A stretch of DNA of 53,613 nucleotides from assembly GCA_002786855.1 (NCBI GenBank), contig PCUU01000001.1:16723-70335 (forward strand). Reading direction: 5' to 3'. A program made the translations under genes and the position numbers. Shown here piece after piece: positions 32,167-40,603 of this stretch; position 1 is the first letter of the stretch; the number at the start of each line of letters is the position of its first letter. The stretch is from Cytophagales bacterium CG12_big_fil_rev_8_21_14_0_65_40_12 (GTDB lineage: Bacteria > Bacteroidota > Bacteroidia > Cytophagales > Cyclobacteriaceae). The notes under the pieces are model-generated. The model ran no database searches. It was not told where the DNA came from and worked only from the letters and a program-made list of their open reading frames with translations.

Positions 32167-32643
32167 ATGAGAAAGCTAAACATCGTGTTTTTGTTATTGG
32201 TCAGCCTTGCATGTTCCGATCAAAAAATTGATACCACCAAGGCCAGAGAAGGCCTTAAAAGTCAGGAAATCCAGGTAGTATCTGATGCCGACATCCTCGA
32301 AAAGGCTATGGAAATTGGCAAACGAGATTTAATGATTGAAAGCATCTCTGCGGGCGAGAATGGAACTTTTAGCATTCATCTAAGCCAAGCCTCCAAATAC
32401 AATCCGAACGAAGTTTTTTTCCCCTTCGAGCAGGAAAATCAACTTGAAGGAAAATCTAAAGAGGTGTTTGATGCCTATGCTTACAACCACGAAAATGACA
32501 TCTCCTCTAGTCCGAATGTACAGTTTGGCGAAGAAAAGCAATTTATCATTTACACCGCCCCCGTTGTGTTTGACGGAAGTGAAGTAGGTGTTTTTTTGGT
32601 ACAAATCCCACGAAAAGACATTGTATTGACTTTTGCGGACTAA
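32167..32643 (+). CDS. hypothetical lipoprotein
   Basis: 158 residues with lipobox SLAC (MRKLNIVFLLLVSLAC, Cys16). The mature part (KAREGLKSQEIQVVSDADIL, then a beta-rich half with FIIYTAPVVFDGSEVGVFL) shows no domain I can name with confidence; the C-terminal half weakly suggests a small sensory fold. Divergent from prfA; its last four bases overlap the end of tag on the other strand. Confidence 0.75.
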   Translation: MRKLNIVFLLLVSLACSDQKIDTTKAREGLKSQEIQVVSDADILEKAMEIGKRDLMIESISAGENGTFSIHLSQASKYNPNEVFFPFEQENQLEGKSKEVFDAYAYNHENDISSSPNVQFGEEKQFIIYTAPVVFDGSEVGVFLVQIPRKDIVLTFAD

Positions 32644-33218
32644 ATCAGTTGCTTGTACCTAAAACAATCTGTGGTATGGTCCATCACCAAACCACAAGCT
32701 TGCATATGCGCATACATGATGGTGCTGCCCACGAATTTAAAGCCCCTTTTCTTTAAATCTTTGCTCAAAGCATCCGACTCGGGTGTGGTGGCAGGCACTT
32801 GCTTCATGTTTTCCCTGTGATTAATGATTGGCTTTCCTCCGACAAAGGACCAAATGTATTTATCGAATGAACCAAACTCCTGTTGGACTTCTATGAATTT
32901 CTGCGCATTGATTACGGTACCAGCAACCTTTAGCCTATTGCGGATAACCTTTGGGTTTTGAAGAATGGTTTCAACCTCATCTGGGGTGAACTGAGCTACC
33001 GCCTCAACATTAAAATCGGCAAAAAGCTCACGATAGCCTTCTCTCTTCTTCAATACCGTTGACCAACTTAAGCCCGCTTGAGCACCTTCCAAAATCAAAA
33101 ATTCAAAATGCGTTTTATCATCATGAACAGGTACACCCCATTCTTCGTCATGGTATTTTACATACTCATCAAAAGTATTCTCGCACCAAGTGCAGCGTTT
33201 CAAAGTATTTGAGTTCAT
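32640..33218 (-). CDS. tag: DNA-3-methyladenine glycosylase I
   Basis: 192 residues. The family start is seen in RCTWCENTFDEYVKYHDEEW, with the Zn ligands Cys (CTWC region) at the N-terminus and His/Cys near the C-terminus (YAHMQACGLVMDHTTDCFR), and LEGAQAGLSWSTVLKKR, the helix-hairpin-helix-like core. It removes 3-methyladenine from DNA in base-excision repair. 41 bp downstream of the SDR gene on the same strand. Confidence 0.96.
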   Translation of the reverse strand: MNSNTLKRCTWCENTFDEYVKYHDEEWGVPVHDDKTHFEFLILEGAQAGLSWSTVLKKREGYRELFADFNVEAVAQFTPDEVETILQNPKVIRNRLKVAGTVINAQKFIEVQQEFGSFDKYIWSFVGGKPIINHRENMKQVPATTPESDALSKDLKKRGFKFVGSTIMYAHMQACGLVMDHTTDCFRYKQLI

Positions 33219-33259
33219 TAATTTTTAATTAATCAGAATATAAAATGTTTTTGAAAATT

Positions 33260-34018
33260 CTAATGCACATAACTCCCTGCATTCACGTCAATAGTACAGC
33301 CTGTAGCATGGTCCATTTTTCCAGAAGCCATTAAAACGACCAATGGCGCAAGGTCTTCAGGTCGAGTTAATTCATTGAGTGCAATATCATTCAAGGCGTA
33401 ATCTTCTCCGTACTGGTCCATAAAATCTTGAGCCATATCTGTTCTCACGAAACCAGGCGCAATATTAAAGGCCTTAATATTCTGCTTTCCATAAGCCCGA
33501 GCGATTGATCTCGTCAGGGCAACTACTCCACCCTTTGACGCTGCATAGGCTACATAATCGGCTGTATCTCCCCTAAAAGCAGCCCTAGAAGAAATATTTA
33601 TAATCCGTCCTTCACCATTTTCTATAAAATGCTCAATTCCCTTTTTGCAGAGTAAACCTGTTGCTCTAAGGTTAACGGCCATCGTAAAATCCCAATCGGC
33701 TGTCCACTGCTCGTCATCTCCCAACATTTCAGAAGAAAGCGCGACTCCAGCATTATTAACAAGTACATCGATTTTACCTATTTCAGACTTTACTTGTTCA
33801 AACAACTTTAAGGTCTCTTCAGTAATTGAAAGGTTCGCTTTGAAAATTCGACAATGGTCATTCATCGCATCAAGCAAAGATTCTGCTTCTCTATCATTGC
33901 TATTATAATGAGCCGCTACAGTCGCGCCAGCCTCTGAAAGACCGATGGCAAGTGCTCTTCCTATGCCTCTTGAGGCGCCTGTTACCAAAATCACTTTCCC
34001 TTTCAAAGAAATCTCCAT
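33260..34018 (-). CDS. short-chain dehydrogenase/reductase (FabG-like)
   Basis: 252 residues, classical SDR: cofactor motif GASRGIGRA (residues about 14-22), NNAGVAL, catalytic Ser in NISSRAAF, YxxxK in YAASKGG and the PGFVRTDM loop. Absence of an acidic residue after beta-2 (AAHYNSNDREA) points to NADPH. It could be a 3-oxoacyl-ACP reductase or a sugar/alcohol oxidoreductase; context (tag downstream) does not help. Confidence 0.92.
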   Translation of the reverse strand: MEISLKGKVILVTGASRGIGRALAIGLSEAGATVAAHYNSNDREAESLLDAMNDHCRIFKANLSITEETLKLFEQVKSEIGKIDVLVNNAGVALSSEMLGDDEQWTADWDFTMAVNLRATGLLCKKGIEHFIENGEGRIINISSRAAFRGDTADYVAYAASKGGVVALTRSIARAYGKQNIKAFNIAPGFVRTDMAQDFMDQYGEDYALNDIALNELTRPEDLAPLVVLMASGKMDHATGCTIDVNAGSYVH

Positions 34019-34117
34019 TGTATTTGAATTTAAGTGGTTTAAATTAAGTCAAATTGCTTACACCTAACAATTCATTCTACAACCTTTTCGATTAAGACTT
34101 AAAATTCAGAAGACCCC

Positions 34118-35203
34118 ATGAAAATCAAACTCTCTCTTATTTGCGCTGCTCTTTTCTGTGCTGGCCTTATTTCTGCCCAAGAAGTTTCTTTCGAAGAATA
34201 TAATCCACCTTCGACACTCAAAGTGCCAGAGCACCCAGTAAAGAGGGCGAAGTTTCCATTCATTGATATTCATAGCCATCAATGGAGAATGGGCCAGCAA
34301 GACTTAAATAAGCTAGCTGCTGAAATGGATCAATTGAACATGGGGCTAATGGTAAACCTTAGCGGTGGATCTGGAAAAACAATTGTTGATGCGAATGAGA
34401 ACATCAAGGCGAATCAACCCAATCGATTTGTGGTGTTCGCCAATGTTGATTTCAATAATGTTGGAGAAAAAGATTGGGAAAAACGAGCGGCAGAGCAATT
34501 GGAAAGAGATTTCAACGCAGGTGCAAAAGGGCTTAAAATATTCAAAAGCCTCGGTTTTTCGGTAAAGGACATCAGCGGAAATAGAGTCGCTGTAGACGAT
34601 CCTAGACTAGATCTAATTTGGGCAAAGTGTGGTGAGCTTGGTATTCCAGTGCTAATTCACACTGCTGATCCAAAACAATTTTGGGAGCCTTTTGATGCCA
34701 ATAATGAACGTTGGTTAGAATTAAAAACTCACCCAAATAGAAAAAGAGAAAATGATAATCCTGTGCCATGGGAAACCCTTATCCAAGAACAACATAATGT
34801 TTTCAAAAAGCATAAGAACACTAGTTTTATCGCTGCACACATGGCTTGGTACGCGAATGACCTCGCTCATTTGGGAGAGTTGTTAGACGAAATGCCCAAC
34901 ATGATGGTAGAAATAGGAGCCGTAATTGCAGAACTGGGAAGACAACCAAAATTTGCCAATGCCTTTCTCACCAAGTATCAAGACCGTGTACTATTTGGCA
35001 AGGATTCTTATCAACCAGACGAATATCCAACTTACTTTCGGGTGTTAGAAACACAAGACGAGTACTTTCCTTATTACAAAAAATACCATGCTTTTTGGAG
35101 TATGTATGGTTTGGGCTTGTCAGATGAGGTGCTCAAAAAAATCTACTATAAAAACGCTTTAAGAATTGTACCGGGGCTTGATGCATCCATTTTTCCTAAA
35201 TGA
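34118..35203 (+). CDS. secreted amidohydrolase-family (Amidohydro_2) TIM-barrel protein
   Basis: 361 residues. Signal peptide MKIKLSLICAALFCAGLISA, then the metal-binding HxH-type start FIDIHSHQWRM (about 49-54), KGLKIFKSLGF, GIPVLIHTADPKQFW, SFIAAHMAWYANDL and the Asp in VLFGKDSYQPD. This is the Amidohydro_2 group (aminocarboxymuconate-semialdehyde decarboxylase-like hydrolases and lyases). Periplasmic location is expected. The substrate is unknown. It lies just before the triple-repeat/LytS-LytTR cluster on the same strand, but with 12 to 99 bp of spacing and no shared theme. Confidence 0.88.
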   Translation: MKIKLSLICAALFCAGLISAQEVSFEEYNPPSTLKVPEHPVKRAKFPFIDIHSHQWRMGQQDLNKLAAEMDQLNMGLMVNLSGGSGKTIVDANENIKANQPNRFVVFANVDFNNVGEKDWEKRAAEQLERDFNAGAKGLKIFKSLGFSVKDISGNRVAVDDPRLDLIWAKCGELGIPVLIHTADPKQFWEPFDANNERWLELKTHPNRKRENDNPVPWETLIQEQHNVFKKHKNTSFIAAHMAWYANDLAHLGELLDEMPNMMVEIGAVIAELGRQPKFANAFLTKYQDRVLFGKDSYQPDEYPTYFRVLETQDEYFPYYKKYHAFWSMYGLGLSDEVLKKIYYKNALRIVPGLDASIFPK

Positions 35204-35290
35204 TTAAAAGCTTAGTTGCCGTTTCTCCCGATTCAGTTGAACAAAATGCGGATACAGTCAGAAATTATATTTTGCAGCGTTGGTATGCGC

Positions 35291-35298
35291 TATGTTTG
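35291..35298 (+). promoter_or_regulatory. -7 promoter box of the first triple-repeat gene
   Basis: TATGTTTG is an exact TAnnTTTG match, with TTTG at 35271-35274 as a possible -33. It ends 4 bp before the ATG at 35303, so the transcript would be nearly leaderless. Confidence 0.5.
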
Positions 35299-35302
35299 TT
35301 TT

Positions 35303-36604
35303 ATGAACCGCACCGAACATAGCATCCATAGAAGATTACGACAAGGCCTGCTTGCCTTGGGCGTAATTGTTGGTATGCTGATAATCATCAACAAAACAAA
35401 AGCACAAACCAATCTTGCCCTTTACGGAACAGTAACCACCATCAATGGCGATACTTATAAAGGATACCTTAGATGGGGTGATGACGAAACCTTTTGGACG
35501 GACCTAATTAATGCCCAAAAAAGCTCAAACGACTTTCTTAAGCTTCTTTCCGAAAAGGAAATAAAAGAGATTTCTAATAAAGACGGTGGAGATTCTTGGC
35601 TAGGGATTGATTTAGGAGTATTGAGCATCTGGGAAGATAAATTCAGCCGAACAAACCACCAATTTGATGCCCAATTCGGGGATATTAAATTCATCAAACC
35701 TTCGGGCAGAAGCAAAGGCTTAGCTACCATGAAAAACAATGTAACCATAGAACTTTTAGGTCCAGGTTATGAAGATATTGGTGGCAGCGTAAGCGTATTC
35801 GATGATGAATTGGGTAAAGTGAAAATCAATTGGGATAGGATTGAAAAAGTAGAATTTTTACAGAGCACATCAAGCCAGCCTAACGGTTTTGGAGAACCGA
35901 TCTTGGCAAAGGTGAATGCTGGCAGACGAGGTACATTTACCGGTACCATACAATGGGATCAAGGGGTTTCCAAAAACACACACAACGAACGTTTTTTAGA
36001 TGATGTGCTCAATGGTAAGGACAGAAATGGCGACAAGGAAATACCGTTTCGTTCTATCGCAAAAATCACCAAAAACAGGAATGGTGTAGACGTTATGCTT
36101 AAATCAGGTCGAGAATTCTACCTCACGGGTTCGAACGATGTGAATGATGAAAACTCTGGAATCTTAATTAATGACCCAGAAATTGGTCAAATCGTAATTC
36201 CATGGAGAGATTTTGAATCACTTGAAACGATTGAGGAGTTAAAGACTGGTTTAAAATATTCCGATTTCAAAAGTCCAAAAGGGCTTCGGGGCAAAGTGAT
36301 CACGGTAAATGGTGAAGAACATTCAGGCTTGATCGCTTATGACTTAGACGAAGCCTGGGAATTTGAAATTTTGGACGGCCAAGATGATCGTGTTACCTAC
36401 AAAATCCCTTTCAAAAACATCAAAAACATCATTCCAAAAAATTATGCTTATTCAATGGTCATTCTTCGCAATGGAATGAATGTACTTTTAGGCGAATCAC
36501 GTGACGTTTCTGAAGAGAACGATGGTGTGTTGGTTTTTACCTCAAAAGATGCGAAACCTGTTTATATTCGTTGGTCAAAAATTGACGAAATTATCTTTGA
36601 CTGA
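35303..36604 (+). CDS. secreted protein of three beta-rich repeats, paralogue 1
   Basis: 433 residues from the ATG at 35303; an open extension to 35216 crosses the promoter box and is rejected. An atypical signal sequence (basic RRLRQG, then LLALGVIVGMLIIINKTKAQ) precedes three related repeats of about 110-140 residues. Each opens with G.V.T.NG....G.I.WD (LYGTVTTINGDTYKGYLRW; TFTGTIQWDQG; LRGKVITVNGEEHSGLIAYD), continues with D..IPF..I..I and V.L..G..F.L.GS.DV..EN.GI, and closes with V.I.W..... VEF. Function unknown. The gene sits 11 bp before a LytS-type kinase and has a paralogue just after the response regulator (38542). Confidence 0.85.
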   Translation: MNRTEHSIHRRLRQGLLALGVIVGMLIIINKTKAQTNLALYGTVTTINGDTYKGYLRWGDDETFWTDLINAQKSSNDFLKLLSEKEIKEISNKDGGDSWLGIDLGVLSIWEDKFSRTNHQFDAQFGDIKFIKPSGRSKGLATMKNNVTIELLGPGYEDIGGSVSVFDDELGKVKINWDRIEKVEFLQSTSSQPNGFGEPILAKVNAGRRGTFTGTIQWDQGVSKNTHNERFLDDVLNGKDRNGDKEIPFRSIAKITKNRNGVDVMLKSGREFYLTGSNDVNDENSGILINDPEIGQIVIPWRDFESLETIEELKTGLKYSDFKSPKGLRGKVITVNGEEHSGLIAYDLDEAWEFEILDGQDDRVTYKIPFKNIKNIIPKNYAYSMVILRNGMNVLLGESRDVSEENDGVLVFTSKDAKPVYIRWSKIDEIIFD

Positions 36605-36615
36605 GCATCAATACC

Positions 36616-37635
36616 TTGAAAATCAATCGTAATCATACCATAGGGATTACCTTATTTTTGGTGCTAAACGGCATTGGCTTTATTCTGCTTTCTAATTCAA
36701 ACGCTCCTAGAAGCTACTACCTTACCTTAGGTTGGATCGACTTAATGTTGATTCTCATTTTCGTTTTCAACCGACTTTTAACAAATCTTTTGGACCATAA
36801 ATTGCCATGGCTAGTTTTTGGCAACAAAAGGTTCTATACCCAACTTGGTCTGGGCATCCTTATTTCATTGGTAGTCATCAACCTTAGCTATCTTATTTTC
36901 AAGTTTGCTTTGACGCAAGATCCGCCAGACGCCACTCAACTGGCTTCTATCAATGCTTTGGGTATTCTGATATTAATGCCGATCATTTCGATCAATTTTG
37001 GAATTCAGTTTTTAAAAAACTGGAAGGACGCTCAGCTGGCCTCGGAAAACTTTCAAAAAGAATCCATCAAGGCAGAGCTAACCGCACTGAAAAACCACCT
37101 TGACCCACACTTTCTCTTCAATAATCTAAATATCCTTTCTTCTCTCATATCCAAGGATCAAAAACAGTCTCAAGCATATCTTGAAAAATTTGCAGAGGTG
37201 TATAGAATTATTCTTCAAAGCAGCTCCGAAGAATTGGTTGAGCTAAAACAAGAACTTAGTTTTATCAGTGCTTACATGTATTTATTGAGCATTCGGTTTG
37301 AAGAGACTATCCAGTTGGAGTTGAACATCGACAAAAACGATGAACGACTTTACATTCCTCCACTCACCTTGCAAATGCTCATTGAAAACGCCATCAAACA
37401 TAATATTGTCACGGAAACCAAACCTCTGAAAATTTCTATTGAAAGCAGATCGGGAGTTTTGGTAGTCAAAAATAATCTTCAAGAAAAGAAAGTAGAAATT
37501 AGGGACAGCAATAAATCGGGACTCGAGAACATAAAAAAAAGATATTCGCATTTCACGGATCAAAAAGTTGAGGTAAACAAAAATGCGGAATCTTTTATTG
37601 TTAAAGTTCCTCTCATTAATATTTCAGAAATTTAG
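36616..37635 (+). CDS. LytS/YehU-type sensor histidine kinase
   Basis: 339 residues from a TTG start, there being no ATG before residue 44. Four hydrophobic helices (about 9-26, 38-55, 75-98, 113-132) are followed by the His_kinase domain with the phospho-acceptor in ALKNHLDPHFLFNNLNILSS and the N-box LQMLIENAIKHNI; the G-box is short (SGLENIKKRYSHF). No periplasmic sensor domain is seen, so the membrane part probably senses. It should phosphorylate the LytTR regulator encoded 20 bp downstream. Flanked by two paralogous triple-repeat genes, likely its targets or its input. Confidence 0.93.
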   Translation: MKINRNHTIGITLFLVLNGIGFILLSNSNAPRSYYLTLGWIDLMLILIFVFNRLLTNLLDHKLPWLVFGNKRFYTQLGLGILISLVVINLSYLIFKFALTQDPPDATQLASINALGILILMPIISINFGIQFLKNWKDAQLASENFQKESIKAELTALKNHLDPHFLFNNLNILSSLISKDQKQSQAYLEKFAEVYRIILQSSSEELVELKQELSFISAYMYLLSIRFEETIQLELNIDKNDERLYIPPLTLQMLIENAIKHNIVTETKPLKISIESRSGVLVVKNNLQEKKVEIRDSNKSGLENIKKRYSHFTDQKVEVNKNAESFIVKVPLINISEI

Positions 37636-37655
37636 GCAGATCAAAACTCGAGGTT

Positions 37656-38417
37656 ATGAAGGCATTAATTATTGAAGATGAAAAACTCGCTTCCGAACGA
37701 TTAATTGAGCTTATCAAAACTATAAAACCAGATGTTCAAATTGTGGGTACCTTACGATCTGTTGAGGCTGGACTCGATTGGTTTCAAAAAAATGAACCGC
37801 CCGATTTAATCATTAGCGATATTCAATTGTTAGATGGCTCAAGCTTTGAGATTTTTGATAAAGTCAGGCCTAAATGTAAATTTATTTTTACAACAGCATA
37901 CGATCAATACGCCATAAAGGCATTTGAGGTAAATAGTGTGGATTACTTGCTGAAACCCATTCAGGAAGAAAAACTCTCAAATGCATTTCAAAAATTGGGT
38001 GAAAAAACAGATTCCTCCACTTCGCAACCATTCGATTTAGAAAGTATCAAAGCCCTCATCAATCAACAAAATAAAGAGTACAAATCTCGATTTTTAACGA
38101 AAGTGGGTCAAAGAATAAAAGCCATTCCTACCGATAAAATTGCCTACTTCTATACCCACGATAAGCTTACTTTCATCGTTACTTTCGAAAAACAAAAATT
38201 CATTATTGACAATACACTTGAAGAGGTAGACCAGATGTTAGATCCCAAGCAATTCTTCAGGGTGAATCGAAAATTCTTAGTTCACTTTGATGCCGTGAGC
38301 GATATTCATCCCTACTTCAAAGGAAGAGTAAAACTTGGCCTTCAGCCTGAAATAGATGAAGATATCGTTGTCAGTTCAGAGAAAACCCCTCTTTTCAAAA
38401 TGTGGTTAGACAATTAA
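37656..38417 (+). CDS. LytTR-family response regulator
   Basis: 253 residues. Receiver domain (about 1-120) with acidic pair EDE near the start, phospho-acceptor Asp in LIISDIQLLDG, and the Lys in LLKPI; LytTR DNA-binding domain (about 150-250): RFLTKVGQRIKAIPTDKIAY, FFRVNRKFLVHFDAVSDI, and DIVVSSEKTPLFKMWL. Cognate of the kinase just upstream. LytTR proteins bind paired short repeats; the region upstream of 38542 is the first place to look for a site. Confidence 0.95.
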   Translation: MKALIIEDEKLASERLIELIKTIKPDVQIVGTLRSVEAGLDWFQKNEPPDLIISDIQLLDGSSFEIFDKVRPKCKFIFTTAYDQYAIKAFEVNSVDYLLKPIQEEKLSNAFQKLGEKTDSSTSQPFDLESIKALINQQNKEYKSRFLTKVGQRIKAIPTDKIAYFYTHDKLTFIVTFEKQKFIIDNTLEEVDQMLDPKQFFRVNRKFLVHFDAVSDIHPYFKGRVKLGLQPEIDEDIVVSSEKTPLFKMWLDN

Positions 38418-38541
38418 GCCTGAACTAGTTCAACCCTTTCCTCTCCCGATTCAGTCTAAGAATAGCTAGCTAGAGCCAGATTCCATTTTTACTAAGTTCG
38501 TCATCCATCATATTTGACTTATCAATCAAAACTCAAATACA

Positions 38542-39777
38542 ATGGTCAAACAACTCATTACTAAATCAGCACTTATTCTGGCCTTCATGGCCTTTACAAG
38601 CCCAAACATTAAAGCACAAGATGAAGGCTTTATTTATGGAAAAATCACCACCATTGATGGCAACAGCTACATCGGTCAAATGCGATGGGGAGATCGAGGC
38701 GAGGGATTCTGGACCGATCACTTTAATGGCAATAAGGATGAAAACGAGAATTATCGCTACCTCTCTCGAGAAGACAGAAATGAAATGAGAGAAAGACGCG
38801 AACGAAACAGCCGCGGCTGGAACTACTTCAATATAAGTTGGGGACGCGATGATTGGGAAACCACCCATGAGTTCAGGACAGAATTTGGCAACATTTCGAA
38901 AATAGATATTAGCAGACGATCTGAAGTTGATCTCACTTTAAGAAATGGTGACAAAATCAGGGTGAAAGATGGCTCTGATGATTTCGGAACTACCATTACC
39001 ATAATGGACGAAGAACTCGGCAGCACTAAGCTGAACTGGAGTCGTATAGAATCTGTCGAATTCATGAATACCCCCAGCAAAATTTCCAATAGAATCGGAG
39101 ACCCACTGTATGGAACCGTAAGCTATTATGGAGGTAAAATCACCGGTTGGATCCAATGGGATCACGATGAAAGATATTCTACCAACGTACTGGATGGTGA
39201 TACCCGTGATGGTGATATGAAAATTGAATTCGGTAACATTAAGTCCATCGAAAAAGATGGTTCTGGTAGCAATGTCGTAACCACTTCAGGAAGAGAAATC
39301 TTTTTAAGAGGCTCAAATGATGTGAACAGCGAAAATAACGGCATAATCGTAAGCACCGAGTTTGGTAGAGTCGATATTTCATGGAGAGAGTTCAGAAGTG
39401 TAGAGTTCACAAAAGCACCAAATTCTGGAAAAGCATATTCCGCCTTTACCGTCAACAAATTAAGTGGAACTGTTGAAACCGTTAATGGTGAAAAATTAAC
39501 AGGTAAAATCATTTTCGACCTTGACGAGGAATACAATTTCGAAATGATTCAAGGTGAAGATGACGACATTGAGTATTTCATTCCATTGAGCAATATCAAG
39601 TCTTTCGCTCCAAAGAATTACGACAATGCCTCAATCGTATTGAAAAATGGAACTGAGCTTCTGCTCGGCAATGGTCGCGATGTTAGCGAAGAAAATGAAG
39701 GGGTATTAGTGTTCTCTGGTGCTGGTGACCCTGTTTATATCAGCTACGAAAAAATCAAAAATATCACTTTCAATTAA
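38542..39777 (+). CDS. secreted protein of three beta-rich repeats, paralogue 2
   Basis: 411 residues with a normal signal peptide (1-25, ending PNIKAQ). The three repeats begin FIYGKITTIDGNSYIGQMRW, LYGTVSYYGGKITGWIQWD and LSGTVETVNGEKLTGKIIFD. Repeats 2 and 3 carry G.E..L.GS.DV..EN.GI; repeat 1 has a longer insert rich in Arg and Trp. Similar order, length and motifs as the 35303 protein show duplication of the whole gene after the repeat was formed. Probably periplasmic or surface-exposed; function unknown. Position right after the LytTR gene suggests regulation by it. Confidence 0.85.
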   Translation: MVKQLITKSALILAFMAFTSPNIKAQDEGFIYGKITTIDGNSYIGQMRWGDRGEGFWTDHFNGNKDENENYRYLSREDRNEMRERRERNSRGWNYFNISWGRDDWETTHEFRTEFGNISKIDISRRSEVDLTLRNGDKIRVKDGSDDFGTTITIMDEELGSTKLNWSRIESVEFMNTPSKISNRIGDPLYGTVSYYGGKITGWIQWDHDERYSTNVLDGDTRDGDMKIEFGNIKSIEKDGSGSNVVTTSGREIFLRGSNDVNSENNGIIVSTEFGRVDISWREFRSVEFTKAPNSGKAYSAFTVNKLSGTVETVNGEKLTGKIIFDLDEEYNFEMIQGEDDDIEYFIPLSNIKSFAPKNYDNASIVLKNGTELLLGNGRDVSEENEGVLVFSGAGDPVYISYEKIKNITFN

Positions 39778-39812
39778 GCCCATTGGTCAAATAAAGGAAA
39801 TGGTCAGATTTC

Positions 39813-39843
39813 AAAAAGGTCACGTAAATCGTGGCCTTTTTTT
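39813..39843. terminator. rho-independent terminator shared by convergent genes
   Basis: GGTCACG, TAAAT, CGTGGCC forms a seven-pair stem (one T-G pair), followed on plus by seven T (39837-39843) and flanked on minus by five T. It lies 41 bp after the triple-repeat gene and ends just before the stop of the oxidase-subunit gene, serving at least the plus strand. Confidence 0.85.
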
Positions 39844-39846
39844 ATG

Positions 39847-40473
39847 TTAAAAACTAAACAACAAATAGAAAAACAGGAGAATCCAGAGTGCATCAATAAA
39901 ATGCCAAAAGTCGACCAAAATCTTAAACCTGACTTTTTGGTAGGGGTTTGTCACGTACAATAATCGCTGAACAAGGTCCAAAGACACTTTATGGCACTTT
40001 AATAACAGCCTTAGTAAGTAAATCAAAACAACTCCAACATGCAGCACATGCAAACCAGAAATAACATAGAGATATGCACCCGATCGATCTCCAGAAAATA
40101 AGATATTGCTCTTTTGTAGTTCTCGCCAACCCAAAAACTGCATGGCCGCGAAAGCAAGGCCTAATAGAAAAGTTACCCCCAACCAGTTTTTAAGTGCTTC
40201 GATCTCATCATTTTCGTAGGCAGGAATAATCTTTGAAGCTGTATAACTGGATATCAGCATAATGATGGTGCTGACCACAAACGACTTTGGAAAGTCAATT
40301 TTCAAAAAATCAAAGGCTGGAGGTCTACTTGCCGTAAAGGCTACAATCATAAAAAGAAAAATTATGCTACTGCCAATTAGGCTGATGTACAACATTAGCT
40401 GGTGAGGATGCATTTGCTCCATTTTTCGGAACGCCTCCTTTTTTAAATCGAATTTTACTTTTTCTTTTTTCAC
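39847..40473 (-). CDS. cytochrome c oxidase subunit III-like membrane protein
   Basis: 208 residues with five hydrophobic helices. Family features are MHPHQLMLYISLIGSSIIFLF, GLAFAAMQFLGWREL, SGLHVLHVGVVLIY (the SGLH..HV motif of subunit III) and VDFWHFIDALWILLFF. The heme-copper oxidase subunit III type in Bacteroidota is often encoded away from the main cluster; no subunits I or II are near. It may be a second, orphan subunit III for a caa3-type oxidase or alternative complex. Confidence 0.9.
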   Translation of the reverse strand: MKKEKVKFDLKKEAFRKMEQMHPHQLMLYISLIGSSIIFLFMIVAFTASRPPAFDFLKIDFPKSFVVSTIIMLISSYTASKIIPAYENDEIEALKNWLGVTFLLGLAFAAMQFLGWRELQKSNILFSGDRSGAYLYVISGLHVLHVGVVLIYLLRLLLKCHKVSLDLVQRLLYVTNPYQKVRFKILVDFWHFIDALWILLFFYLLFSF

Positions 40474-40575
40474 AATGGATGTGTAACAATAAATCTATGT
40501 AAAGAGTTGGGATTGTGACCAGCTAAATTTTAAACAATCCGAAATAGTTTGTCCCCGATTGGCGGTAGAATTATT

Positions 40576-40583
40576 TACATTTG
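40576..40583 (+). promoter_or_regulatory. -7 promoter box that decides the mfd start
   Basis: TACATTTG matches TAnnTTTG exactly. It lies inside the longest open reading of mfd (which extends to 40559), so transcription probably begins near 40590 and translation at the TTG at 40604. Confidence 0.5.
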
Positions 40584-40603
40584 CACCTCTTTTTATAAAA
40601 CCC

